Part shown: positions 34,309 through 43,320 of the stretch, in pieces
Position numbering within the stretch: position 1 is the first letter of the stretch
Layout of the letters: the number at the start of each line of letters is the position of its first letter
Assembly (NCBI GenBank): GCA_946885845.1
Contig: CAMPHJ010000011.1
Coordinates: forward strand, 1 to 64,000
Source: an uncultured Sphingobium sp.
GTDB lineage: Bacteria > Pseudomonadota > Alphaproteobacteria > Sphingomonadales > Sphingomonadaceae
Direction: 5' to 3'
Length of the DNA stretch: 64,000 nt
Position numbers and translations under genes: made by a program
Notes under the pieces: model-generated
Seen by the model: the letters and a program-made list of their open reading frames with translations, nothing else
Database searches by the model: none
Told to the model about the DNA's origin: nothing

Positions 34309-35505
34309 ATGAACGAACGTCACTCTTCCGCCCAATCTCGCGACGACTCCGGACTCGCGGCCTTCGTCGGGCTGCGCATCATCGAAGTCGGCTCCTGGCT
34401 GGCCGTCCCCAATGCAACCGCGATGTTCGCTGATTTGGGTGCGGAAGTTCTCAAAATAGAAAGCGCAGGCGGTGATCCGGTCAGGCACTTTCCCCATTCG
34501 ATGCGCGGCGATGACGTTTCCTCCGCCGCTTTTGCAATGCTCAATCGCAACAAGAAGAGCTTGGTGCTGAACCTAACTGAGCCAGAGGAACGCGCCCGAT
34601 TCGAAAAGCTCCTGAGTACAGCGGATGTGCTGGTGAACAACCTTCGACCCGCGCAAATCAGCAGGCTGCGTTTGAATGCCAAGGATCTCGCATCACGATA
34701 CCCCAGACTGATCGTAGCCAGCCTGACTGGACTTGGCCTGCGCGGGCCAGATGCGGACAATGGGGGCTTCGACGTTGGTGCCTTCTGGGCGCGATCTGGC
34801 TTTCTCTCGCAGGTCACCCAGGACGGCACCGAGCCCGCTGCTTTAACGGGCGGCTATGGCGACCTCATGACCTCGCTCTCCCTATATGCGGCCATCGTTT
34901 CGGGTCTTCTGGAACGGGCAAGCACTGGGCGCGGCGGGCTGGTCGAGACATCCTTGTTGCAGACGGCGGCCTTTGCGATCAGTGGTGATTTGGTGTCGCA
35001 TCAGGCCTATGGTCGCGTGCCGAGAGCCCGGCCCCGGTTGAAATCCCGCACACCGTTGAACAATAGCTATCGAACGGCCGACGGGAGATGGTTCTTCCTG
35101 ACTTGCGTCGACGCCATGCAGCATGTGCCGGGTGTAACCAGGGCGCTTGGCCGACCTGAGCTGTCGAACGATCCTCTTTTTGCCTCCCCGCGTTCGATCG
35201 GGGAGAATGCGGCTGCGATAATTGCTCTGCTGGATGAAGTCTTTGGCTCACATCCCCTGTCTCATTGGGCCGAACGCTTCGCAGCTGAAGGGGTGACTTG
35301 GGAACGGGTTGCCTTCCCGGATGAGCTGTTGTCCGATCCGCAGGTAGCGGCCAACGAAATGACCAGCGAATGGAGTTGGGATTCCACTTCCTTGCATGGC
35401 GTGCCTTCGCCATTCTCTATCTTCCGCACTAAGCGGCCCGCCGCATCTGCGGCACCCGCGCTGGGCGCCGATAACGCATTGCTGAACGATGCCGGGCCCC
35501 AATAA
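34309..35505 (+). CDS. Class III (CaiB/BaiF) CoA-transferase
   Basis: 398 residues. It has LRIIEVGSWLAVPNATAMFAD, LNRNKKSLVLNL and the catalytic Asp in LTGGYGDLMTSLSLYAA. It moves CoA onto the pathway acid. It is a paralogue of the protein at 16242 and shares the unusual FDVGAFWARSGF stretch. First gene of an operon with an acyl-CoA dehydrogenase, two crotonases and a FAH protein. There is no clear ribosome site before ATG 34309, and operator D is very close. Confidence 0.88.
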   Translation: MNERHSSAQSRDDSGLAAFVGLRIIEVGSWLAVPNATAMFADLGAEVLKIESAGGDPVRHFPHSMRGDDVSSAAFAMLNRNKKSLVLNLTEPEERARFEKLLSTADVLVNNLRPAQISRLRLNAKDLASRYPRLIVASLTGLGLRGPDADNGGFDVGAFWARSGFLSQVTQDGTEPAALTGGYGDLMTSLSLYAAIVSGLLERASTGRGGLVETSLLQTAAFAISGDLVSHQAYGRVPRARPRLKSRTPLNNSYRTADGRWFFLTCVDAMQHVPGVTRALGRPELSNDPLFASPRSIGENAAAIIALLDEVFGSHPLSHWAERFAAEGVTWERVAFPDELLSDPQVAANEMTSEWSWDSTSLHGVPSPFSIFRTKRPAASAAPALGADNALLNDAGPQ

Positions 35506-35521
35506 TTGTAAAGGCTAACCA

Positions 35522-36682
35522 ATGTCGCTGATTACTGGAATTCTGGATTTTCCCGACGACGTCGCCGATCTGAAAAGCGCGACCGCCGATTTCGTCAGCC
35601 GTCGCATATTGCCGCATGAGGTTGAGATTAGCTCAAGTGGGGAAGTACCCGACGCGCTTCAACAGGAATTGTGCGACAGCGGCTATTTCGGCCTCACCAT
35701 TCCCGAGGAATATGGCGGGTCGGGGCTTTCGCACCTGGCTTTTTACGCGATCCACGAAGAACTGACGCGCGCGCCCAAGCCGGTGTGGGTGCAGTTGAAC
35801 AACGCCAACGGTATCGCGGCGCGCTTTCTGGAATTTGGCGGGTCGGAAGCGCTGAAGCAGAAATATCTGCCTGGCATTGCGAAGGGCACGATCCTGCCCG
35901 CCATTGCTGTCACCGAACCTGAAGCGGGATCGGACGTGCAGGGCCTCAAGACCAAGGCGGAGCCGACCGCGAACGGCTGGCTGCTCAATGGCGGCAAGCA
36001 TTACATCACCTTCGGCGCGAGGGCGGACACATTGTTCGTTCTGGCCCGCACCGCCGGGCGTGAGGCGGGGTCCAAGGCCTTTACGCTGTTCCTCGTCGAA
36101 AAGGGGACGCCAGGCCTGAAGGTCGCGCGGCTTCAGGAAACGATGGGCGGCCGCCCGCTGGAACAGGCCGAATTGGTGCTGGACGATCTGGAACTGCCCG
36201 ATAGCGCTGTGATCGGCGAAGTCGGCGGCGGCCTGAAACTCGTCTTCAAGACTTTTGCCGAAGAGCGGCTCACCATGGCCACCACGGCGCTGGGTACGGC
36301 GCAGCGCGCCATCGAACTCGGCGTCGATTATGCCAAGACGCGCAAGGCATTTGGCAATGTGATTTCGGATTATCAGGCGATCCAGCATTCGCTGGCCGAC
36401 TGTGCGACCGAACTGTTCGCTGCCCGGTCCATGACCTTCGCCCTCGCGCGGCAGTTGGGCGACCGTCAGGTGGCGCCCTATGAGGCGGCGATGGTGAAGC
36501 TTTACGCTTCGGAAATGGCGGGCAGGGTGGTCGATCGCGTCCTCCAGATATTTGGCGGCGCCGGTTTCATGGCGGAAACGCCGATCTGCCAGATGTATCG
36601 CGACGTCCGTGTGCTGCGCCTCGCGGGCGGCACCTCTGAAATCCAGCGCAACATGATCGCGCGACACCTTTTGGGGCAATGA
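35522..36682 (+). CDS. Acyl-CoA dehydrogenase
   Basis: 386 residues, the usual length. It has FGLTIPEEYGGSGLS, AVTEPEAGSDVQGLKTKAE (FAD and substrate), RKAFGNVISDYQAIQ and GGTSEIQRNMIARHLL. Where medium-chain enzymes have the catalytic Glu in the EGT motif this one reads LAGGT. A Glu in FAEERLTMA fits the alternative helix-G base used by isovaleryl-CoA dehydrogenase, so a branched or bulky acyl-CoA is likely. The electron acceptor would be ETF. It follows the transferase by 16 bases and overlaps the crotonase gene region. Confidence 0.92.
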   Translation: MSLITGILDFPDDVADLKSATADFVSRRILPHEVEISSSGEVPDALQQELCDSGYFGLTIPEEYGGSGLSHLAFYAIHEELTRAPKPVWVQLNNANGIAARFLEFGGSEALKQKYLPGIAKGTILPAIAVTEPEAGSDVQGLKTKAEPTANGWLLNGGKHYITFGARADTLFVLARTAGREAGSKAFTLFLVEKGTPGLKVARLQETMGGRPLEQAELVLDDLELPDSAVIGEVGGGLKLVFKTFAEERLTMATTALGTAQRAIELGVDYAKTRKAFGNVISDYQAIQHSLADCATELFAARSMTFALARQLGDRQVAPYEAAMVKLYASEMAGRVVDRVLQIFGGAGFMAETPICQMYRDVRVLRLAGGTSEIQRNMIARHLLGQ

Positions 36683-36684
36683 TA

Positions 36685-37479
36685 ATGACCGAAGAACGGG
36701 CACCAGGCGTCTATATCGAAAAGGCGGACGGCATCGCCACGGTGACGCTGCACAACCCGCGCGTCGGTAATGCGTTGACGCGGAAGATATATAAGGCGCT
36801 GAGCGACGCATGGGCGACGCTGGAAGGCGACGACGATGTAAGGGTCGTGGTCTTCACCGCTTCGGGAGACCGGCATTTCTGCACTGGCGCGGACGTCAGC
36901 GTCCTGACGACGCAGGGCGAATTGCGTCGTCCGGGTGAACGCACGGGCGAAGCGTGGCGGCTGACCTGGGCACATGCAGGTTTCACCAAGCCGGTGATCG
37001 TTTCGGTGAACGGCACGGCGGCCGGTGGCGGGCTGGGCTTCGTAGTGGATGGCGACATTGTGTTCGCGGCCAAGCACGCCCGCTTTCTCGACACCCATGT
37101 CAATGTCGGCCAGATTTGCGGCTATGGCGCTCTGCGGCTGGTCGGGATCATCGGTGCGAGCGAGGCGAAGCGGATCGCACTGGCGGGCGGCGTCCTGAGC
37201 GCCGAGCGTGCGCATGCGCTGGGTCTGGTCAATGAATTGCACGATACGGCGGAGGAGAGCCTGGCTGCGGCGATGGGCGCGGCGCGAAAGATTGCTGAAG
37301 CGTCTCCTGCGGCGGTGCGGGAAACCTTCGGGCTACTGCGCGCGCTGAGCAAATCGCCCCATGAAAGCGCAGTGATCGCTGCCGCCGACCGGGCGCTCGA
37401 TGCGCATATGCCGCACCCCGATGCCAGCGAAGGCGCGCGAGCCTGGACGGAAAAGCGTGCGCCGCAATGGCAGAGCTGA
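36685..37479 (+). CDS. Enoyl-CoA hydratase/isomerase family protein
   Basis: 264 residues from ATG 36685, preferred over ATG 36679 because GGGG then has correct spacing. Crotonase motifs: FCTGADVSVL for the oxyanion hole and GTAAGGGLGFVVDGDIVFAA. In the catalytic loop (VNVGQICGYGALRLVG) the usual Glu pair is not obvious, so simple hydratase action is uncertain; isomerase, C-C hydrolase or decarboxylase activity may fit better. It overlaps the next crotonase by 13 bases. Confidence 0.86.
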   Translation: MTEERAPGVYIEKADGIATVTLHNPRVGNALTRKIYKALSDAWATLEGDDDVRVVVFTASGDRHFCTGADVSVLTTQGELRRPGERTGEAWRLTWAHAGFTKPVIVSVNGTAAGGGLGFVVDGDIVFAAKHARFLDTHVNVGQICGYGALRLVGIIGASEAKRIALAGGVLSAERAHALGLVNELHDTAEESLAAAMGAARKIAEASPAAVRETFGLLRALSKSPHESAVIAAADRALDAHMPHPDASEGARAWTEKRAPQWQS

Positions 37480-38261
37480 ACGACATAAGCGTCGTGCAGG
37501 TCGAGCGACCGACGCCCGATGTCGGGTTGATCCGGCTCAACCGACCTGCTGCCCGCAACTCGCTCACCTTTGAATCCTGGCGCGGGATAGAAGCCGCCCT
37601 TCGCCAGCTTTGTGACGAAGCGGACATAAGGGCGATCATAGTCGCGGGGGCAGGGGATTTCTTTTCGGCGGGCGGCGACGTTCGATCCCTTCCAGCGGAG
37701 GGGTTCCGCGTGACCGCTCCGGCAGAGCGCGTGGCGCTGGGGCATCGCATCATCACGGCGATCCGCACGGCGCCAGTGCCGGTCATAGCGGCGGTAGAGG
37801 GCGCGGCGGTTGGGGCAGGTTGGAGCCTGGCGCTGGCCTGCGACCTGATCGTCGCGAGCCGGACAGCCGTTTTCGCCGCGCCCTTCGTCAAGCTTGGCGT
37901 GGTGCCCGACGGCGGCATCGCCTGGTTTCTGACGCAGCGGTTGGGACGGCATCGCGCCACCGCCTTGCTGCTGAGCGACACCCGGTTGAATGCCGAAGAC
38001 GCCCTGGCGATGGGCTTGGTCAACCAACTGGCAGAACCCGGTAAGGCAGAGGCGGATGCCGTCGCACTGGCTGGCTCTCTGTATGGGCATGTGCCGCAAG
38101 CGGTGGAATTGACCAAAGCGCTGATCGACCGCGCTGAAACCGAAGACCTGCAAAGCTTCATGCGAGCCGAATTGCTGTCGGCCACGCTGACCCAGCTTGG
38201 ACATGAAGCGCAGGATGCGCGCGCGCAAGCAGCGCGAAACAGGAAGGATCAAAAATCATGA
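37467..38261 (+). CDS. Enoyl-CoA hydratase/isomerase family protein
   Basis: 264 residues. FFSAGGDVRSLPAEG gives the first oxyanion-hole strand and GAAVGAGWSLALACDLIVAS the second. The loop FVKLGVVPDGGIAWFL has Asp where many have Glu, as in some PaaG-like isomerases. Its stop overlaps the FAH gene start (ATGA). Two different crotonases in sequence suggest isomerisation or ring cleavage plus hydration. Confidence 0.87.
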   Translation: MAELNDISVVQVERPTPDVGLIRLNRPAARNSLTFESWRGIEAALRQLCDEADIRAIIVAGAGDFFSAGGDVRSLPAEGFRVTAPAERVALGHRIITAIRTAPVPVIAAVEGAAVGAGWSLALACDLIVASRTAVFAAPFVKLGVVPDGGIAWFLTQRLGRHRATALLLSDTRLNAEDALAMGLVNQLAEPGKAEADAVALAGSLYGHVPQAVELTKALIDRAETEDLQSFMRAELLSATLTQLGHEAQDARAQAARNRKDQKS

Positions 38262-39142
38262 AGATTGGCCGGGCGATCTTGCCGGACGAAACGACGTCAC
38301 TGGTGCTCATCCTGGACGATGGGCGCGTCGCCGAAATCACCGGCGCTGCTCCCGACGACCTTATCGCAGTGGCGATGACGCGGCAGGCGCCTGCACTAGG
38401 GCGGACCTTTGCGGCTGGGGACGTGCGCTTTTTGGCTCCGGTGCCGCAACCGCGGTCATTCCGGGATTTTTCCGCTTTCGAGATGCACACGAAGAATTGC
38501 GTCGAGGGCATCGGCGGCAAAATGAATCCGCTATGGTATGAAATTCCGGTCTTCTACTTCAGCAATCCCAATTGCTTCATCAATCCGGACGAGCCCGTTG
38601 TGCCGCCGCGCAAGGCGAAGTCGGTCGATTACGAGCTGGAGGTGGCGCTGGTGATGGGATCGCCGGTGCGGGACATCGACGTTGATGATGCGAATTGGAC
38701 CGATCATGTCGCGGGCTTCATGTTGATCAACGACTGGTCAGCGCGCGACCTGGGCGCACAGGAAACCAAATTATTCATGGGACCGGCCAAGGCCAAGGAT
38801 TTCGCCACGTCGAGCGGGCCGTGGCTGACGACACCCGATGAGTTCGACATCGTTGATGGGCGTATCGACCTGCCGCTGACTGGTCGCGTCAATGGCGATT
38901 GCTGGTCCGACAGCAATCTGCGCGAGATGTATTTCAACTGGCCTCGTCTGCTGGCGCACGCTTCGGCGGATGCAACACTTTATCCTGGCGACGTCATCGG
39001 TTCTGGCACCTGTCCAAGCGGTTGCATCATCGAACTGCGTTTTACCAAAGGCCGCGACAAGCATGGCTGGCTAAAAGCTGGCGACGAAATCGTGCTGGAA
39101 GCACCCAAGCTAGGACAGTTGCGTAATCGGATAGCCGACTGA
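38258..39142 (+). CDS. Fumarylacetoacetate hydrolase (FAH) family protein
   Basis: 294 residues. Metal and active-site parts are visible: VDYELEVALVMG, FMLINDWSARDLGAQE, KAKDFATSSGPWL and LYPGDVIGSGTCPSG. FAH proteins hydrolyse, hydrate or decarboxylate 1,3-dioxo and 2-oxo acids with Mg. Last gene of the CoA-transferase operon, so it may process a beta-dicarbonyl product released from the CoA pathway. Confidence 0.88.
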   Translation: MKIGRAILPDETTSLVLILDDGRVAEITGAAPDDLIAVAMTRQAPALGRTFAAGDVRFLAPVPQPRSFRDFSAFEMHTKNCVEGIGGKMNPLWYEIPVFYFSNPNCFINPDEPVVPPRKAKSVDYELEVALVMGSPVRDIDVDDANWTDHVAGFMLINDWSARDLGAQETKLFMGPAKAKDFATSSGPWLTTPDEFDIVDGRIDLPLTGRVNGDCWSDSNLREMYFNWPRLLAHASADATLYPGDVIGSGTCPSGCIIELRFTKGRDKHGWLKAGDEIVLEAPKLGQLRNRIAD

Positions 39143-39187
39143 GGTAGCCGGTTATCGCGCTGATTAGACCGGATGAGAGAGGAAACA

Positions 39188-39658
39188 ATGAACATGACCA
39201 TCATGGAGCAGAGACTGAGCTGCATAGTGATTTGCGTGGATAACGTTCCACGCGCATGTGCGTTTTACGAAGCCCTTGGTTGGAAAAGATCATTCCTCAG
39301 CCGCGAAACTCTTCCACTGTTCAACGCCAACGGATTCGTATTCATGATCAGCCCCCGGATACTGGGTGCTGAAGAGGCGTTCGGAGAGCCGCTCCCCCCT
39401 GAAGTAGCCGATGCCGTGAAGAACCCTCCGGCGTTCAGCGGTGTCATCTTGAGTTATGTCGTTCGTGATGAGGACGAACAGCGGATGATCCTAGAAAAGG
39501 TCGTGGAATTGGGTGGCAAGGTAATTTCGCCAGCAAGAGACCTCATTTTCGGCAATCGGGCCGGTTATTTTTCTGACCCCGTAGGCACGATCTGGGAAGT
39601 GTCATTAACTAGGCGAACCGCTCTACAGCCAAATGGTGATTTCAAAATTGGCGATTGA
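39188..39658 (+). CDS. VOC-fold (glyoxalase/bleomycin-resistance) protein
   Basis: 156 residues from ATG 39188, where AGAGGAAACA is the ribosome site. It has the paired beta-alpha-beta-beta-beta modules: CIVICVDNVPRACAFYEALG at the N-terminus and YFSDPVGTIWEVS at the end. Metal ligands are not complete (no clear first His), so a lyase role is uncertain. It follows the FAH gene by 45 bases and could be the last gene of that operon. Confidence 0.78.
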   Translation: MNMTIMEQRLSCIVICVDNVPRACAFYEALGWKRSFLSRETLPLFNANGFVFMISPRILGAEEAFGEPLPPEVADAVKNPPAFSGVILSYVVRDEDEQRMILEKVVELGGKVISPARDLIFGNRAGYFSDPVGTIWEVSLTRRTALQPNGDFKIGD

Positions 39659-39739
39659 GCGAGATGGGGCGTGGATCTCATCCAACCTGATTGCAACGAC
39701 AATGATGCGAAGATTGCTTTAGATTAAAGTAGGACGAAA

Positions 39740-41104
39740 ATGTACGATCCCAGCGAAAATGCCGCGGCTGATATTGCAGCTCACCTCCACTCCTTCACGA
39801 ACCTGGCTGCTCATCCCGAAGTCGGCCCCCTTGTCATTACCAAGGGCGATGGCGTCTTTGTGGAAGACGACAAGGGCAATCGCTATCTCGAAGCCGTATC
39901 TGCCCTTTGGTGCGCCTCGCTGGGCTTCAGCAATGGACGCCTTGCCAAAGCGGGCAGCGATGCGTTGTGGGGGCTGCCCTATTACCACACCTTCACCGGT
40001 CGATCGAACCCGGCGGTTATCGCGCTTGCCAACAAGCTGCTCTCCATCGCACCCGTGCCCATGTCCAAGGTGTTCTTCGCCAACAGCGGGTCGGAAGCGA
40101 ATGATTCTGCGGTAAAGCTGATCTGGTATTATCATAATGCCATCGGCAAGCCGGAGAAAAAGAAGATCATCGCGCGCGTCAACGCCTACCATGGCGTGAC
40201 CGTAGCCGCCGCAAGCCTCAGCGGGCTTGTGACGAACCATCGCGATTTCGACTTGCCGATCGCCAATATCCTGCATGTCGATTGCCCGCATTACTTCCGC
40301 TATGCCGAGCCCGGTGAAAGCGAAGAGGATTTCGCCACCCGCCTGGCCGACAATCTTGAAAAGCGTATCCTGGCGGAAGGGCCGGACACGGTTGCGGCTT
40401 TCTTTGCCGAGCCGGTCATGGGCGCAGGCGGCGTGATCCCGCCGCCAGCGACCTATTTCGAGAAGGTACAGAAGGTCCTCGCCAAATATGACGTGCTGCT
40501 CGTCGCGGACGAAGTGGTGTGCGGCTACGGTCGTACAGGCGAAATGTTCGGTTCGACCACCTTTGGCATGAAGCCCGACATCCTGACCACGGCAAAGGCG
40601 CTGTCGTCAGCCTATGCGCCCATCTCTGCAGTGATGGTCAATGAAAAGGTCTATGCGCCGATCGCTCGGAACAGTGGCACCATCGGCACCTTCGGCCATG
40701 GCTTCACCTATTCCGGCCATCCGGTGAGCTGCGCCATCGCGCTGGAAACGCTGAAAATCTACGAAGAAGAAAATATTGTCGGCCATGTGCAGTCGTTGAT
40801 GCCGCAATTCTGGAACGCTTTGCGGAGCTATGAAGGCCGCAAATATGTCGGTGAAGTGCGTGGCGTCGGCTTCGTCGCCGCGATCGAACTCTATGCCGAT
40901 CCGAAGAACCGGACCAGCTTCGATCCAGCGGTGAAGGCGGGTGCTCGCCTGGTCGAAATCGGCCTGACCCAAGGTCTGATCGTGCGCGCCTTGGGCGATA
41001 CCATCGTCTTCTGCCCACCGCTTATCATCACGGCGGAAGAGCTTGACGAGCTTTTTGCCCGTTTTGAGCGCACCATGGCCATTTTCGAAGAGATCGCCGT
41101 GTAA
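39740..41104 (+). CDS. Class III aminotransferase (omega-transaminase type)
   Basis: 454 residues. PLP motifs are FANSGSEANDSAVKL, NAYHGVTVAAASLSG, LVADEVVCGYGRTGEMFG and the Schiff-base Lys in LTTAKALSSAYAPISAVMVN. It resembles pyruvate-dependent omega-transaminases of about 450 residues. The physiological amine is not evident. A gap of 81 bases and the start AT-rich segment TTTAGATTAAAG suggest its own promoter. Not clearly part of the acyl-CoA pathway. Confidence 0.92.
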   Translation: MYDPSENAAADIAAHLHSFTNLAAHPEVGPLVITKGDGVFVEDDKGNRYLEAVSALWCASLGFSNGRLAKAGSDALWGLPYYHTFTGRSNPAVIALANKLLSIAPVPMSKVFFANSGSEANDSAVKLIWYYHNAIGKPEKKKIIARVNAYHGVTVAAASLSGLVTNHRDFDLPIANILHVDCPHYFRYAEPGESEEDFATRLADNLEKRILAEGPDTVAAFFAEPVMGAGGVIPPPATYFEKVQKVLAKYDVLLVADEVVCGYGRTGEMFGSTTFGMKPDILTTAKALSSAYAPISAVMVNEKVYAPIARNSGTIGTFGHGFTYSGHPVSCAIALETLKIYEEENIVGHVQSLMPQFWNALRSYEGRKYVGEVRGVGFVAAIELYADPKNRTSFDPAVKAGARLVEIGLTQGLIVRALGDTIVFCPPLIITAEELDELFARFERTMAIFEEIAV

Positions 41105-41145
41105 AAGGTTTTCACGGGCGAGCCGCTGCCGCGCTTTCAGTATCG

Positions 41146-42273
41146 ACGCTTACTCACCCACTTTCGACGAGCCAAGGGTTCAATCTGCCCCTTTTGCCAA
41201 TCTTGTCGCGGTTTCGCCCCGGATAACATACCCGTTCAAGGAAAAGCGAGTTCTGCAGCGGTGGAACTCGGCTTACCGCCAGGCCGAGATCATGGCTGCG
41301 CAGGGGGTCGAGATCGAACGCTCGACATTGGCGGGCTGGGTGGACAGGCATCCGTGCTGCTCGACCCGATCGTCAGTCGCATCCGCGAAGTCGGCCTGAC
41401 CGCCTCGAAGACCCATACCGACGATACGCCGGTTCCCATGCTTGATCCGGGCCGGGGCAAGACGGCGACCGGCAGGCTTTGGGCTTACGCCATCGACGAT
41501 CGCGGCTGCGGCGCCACGACCCCCTCGCTGGTCTGGTATGAGTTCACCACCGATCGCACCGGCGCACATCCCCAGCGCCAACTGGCCAACTTCACCGGCT
41601 ATCTCCAGGCTGATGGTTACGCCGGTTATGACAAGCTCTACGACACGAACCGCGTCACCGAGGTTGCTTGCTGGGCGCATTTCCGGCGGAAGATATTCGA
41701 CATCCACGCCACCAAGCCGACGCCGCTTAACACCGATCTACTGGAACGCATCGGCCAGCTTTACGAGATCGAGACAGAAGCTCGAAGCCAGCAACCCGAT
41801 ATCCGACGACGAAGCCGGCAGGACCGCACCCAGGCCATTGATCGGCGAGTTGCGTCAGACACTCGACGATGCCCTGCGTCGCCTGTCGCCCAAGTCCGAG
41901 ATGGCCAAGGCGATCGCATATGGGCGAAAACGCTGGGTAGCGCTGACACGTTTCCTCGACGATGGGCACCTGGAGATCGATAACAACATCGCGGAGCGTG
42001 CCATGCGGTGTGTGGCCCTGGGTCGCAAAAACTGGTTGTTTGCCGGATCAAAGGCAGGTGGCGATAGAGCGGCGGCCATCTACTCCGTCATCGAGACCGC
42101 AAAGCTCAACGGCCTCGAACCGCAGGCCTATATTGCTGACGTTATCGCCAAGATCGCCGGCAACTGGCCGGGCCGCCCGCTGGGATGAACTCATGCCGTG
42201 GAACTGGCGACCAGATCAGCAACCGATCGTCGAAGCCGCCTGATCTGCGGCCTCCAGCCCACGCTTACTCACC
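41146..42273. repeat. 13-bp direct repeats flanking the IS66 remnant
   Basis: ACGCTTACTCACC occurs at 41146-41158 and again at 42261-42273, on both sides of the broken IS66 gene. ACGCTTAC is the reverse of GTAAGCGT, the usual IS66 terminal sequence, so both copies look like right ends in the same orientation. Confidence 0.65.
41159..42243 (+). pseudogene. IS66-family transposase (TnpC) remnant
   Basis: Pieces of TnpC run through all three frames: YRQAEIMAAQGVEIERSTLA, then TDDTPVPMLDPGRGKTATGR and EVACWAHFRRKIFDIH, then FLDDGHLEIDNNIAERAMRC and LGRKNWLFAGSKAGGDRAAA, and finally WDELMPWNW. At least three frameshifts (near 41330, 41785 and 42170) break the gene. The N-terminal zinc-finger part and the accessory genes TnpA and TnpB are missing. 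It separates the aminotransferase from the formate dehydrogenase locus. Confidence 0.88.
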
Positions 42274-42304
42274 ACAACCCAAACGCCAAACTCAACCGAT
42301 ACAT

Positions 42305-42327
42305 TATCATAGACACGCGCTATGATA
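42305..42327. promoter_or_regulatory. LysR-type operator upstream of the formate dehydrogenase regulator
   Basis: TATCATAG and CTATGATA form a perfect inverted repeat with a 7-bp spacer, containing the classic ATAG-N7-CTAT LysR box (T-N11-A). It lies 30 bp before ATG 42357, a place expected for autoregulation. Confidence 0.7.
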
Positions 42328-42356
42328 GCCGGTTGCACTGGTCTATACCTTTCAAA

Positions 42357-43259
42357 ATGCAGACACGGCTCGTTGAATATTTTCTGGCTCTCGAGCGCGA
42401 GGGTCATTTCGCGCGTGCAGCGGCATCATGCAACGTCTCACAACCTAGTTTGTCAGCCGGTATTGCTTCGCTTGAAGAACAGCTTGGCAAGAGGCTGATC
42501 CGCCGGACCCGGAAATTTGCCGGCCTGACCCGGGAAGGCGAGGCGATCCTTCCCTGGGCGCGGCAACTTGTGGCTACTGCCGAGGCTATGGAGCAGGCGG
42601 CTGAGACCGCGCGCGGTCCGCTGAAAGGGGAGCTGCGGCTGGGCTGCATCCCTGCCGCCATGCCTGTGATCGGCAGCTTGGCCGAAGTGATGCTTAGGCG
42701 TCATCCAGGGCTTAACATTTACGTGCGCGCGCTGACCTCCCGACAAATCGAGCGCGACCTGGCAGCGTTCGAACTGGATGCAGGCATCACTTATCTCGAC
42801 TTTGAGCCTCCGGCGCATGCGCTTTCCGTGTCACTTTATTCGGAACGCACCATGCTTGTCGGTGCGGATGGAGGCGTCCCGGTTCCAGCACCGCTTCAAT
42901 GGGCGGATATTGCGCAACTCCCCCTTTGTCTGCTGCACCAAGGCATGCAGAACCGCCGTATCCTGGATTCGCGGCTAGCGGAACGCGGACTTGCGCTTCA
43001 GCCTCGTGTTACCGCTGACAGCTATATCGCGCTACTTGGCCTTGTGCAGCATGGCCGCCTTTGCTCCATCATCCCGGATAGTCACGCGGCTCTGTTGAAA
43101 GGTCTGGAGTGGGCCAAAACTTACCCGCTGCCCGATATGGCGGAAGGGAGCAGGGTGGGCGTCATCGTTGCCGATAGCGCGCCGCTCGGTCGACTGGCGC
43201 AGGCTGTACTGGCTGTGGCCAGAGAGCTTCGATTGCCTCCGGAATTCCCGCGTGCATAA
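42357..43259 (+). CDS. LysR-family regulator of the formate dehydrogenase locus
   Basis: 300 residues from ATG 42357 (MQTRLVEYFLALEREGHFAR). The HTH is AAASCNVSQPSLSAGIASLE, then the effector domain ELRLGCIPAAMPVIGSLAEV. Upstream is a perfect LysR box. It is 61 bases from fdsG on the same strand, and a LysR regulator (FdsR) next to fds genes is known in related bacteria. It probably responds to formate. The function is inferred from position. Confidence 0.85.
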   Translation: MQTRLVEYFLALEREGHFARAAASCNVSQPSLSAGIASLEEQLGKRLIRRTRKFAGLTREGEAILPWARQLVATAEAMEQAAETARGPLKGELRLGCIPAAMPVIGSLAEVMLRRHPGLNIYVRALTSRQIERDLAAFELDAGITYLDFEPPAHALSVSLYSERTMLVGADGGVPVPAPLQWADIAQLPLCLLHQGMQNRRILDSRLAERGLALQPRVTADSYIALLGLVQHGRLCSIIPDSHAALLKGLEWAKTYPLPDMAEGSRVGVIVADSAPLGRLAQAVLAVARELRLPPEFPRA

Positions 43260-43320
43260 TAGGCTTGTCCTATCACTCATAGATCTGATCGATTTGACCC
43301 AGCCTCTTTAACTTCGCACC

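Noticed and set aside
35633..36811. Open frame of 392 codons on the minus strand
   Set aside because: Antisense to the acyl-CoA dehydrogenase; no family features.
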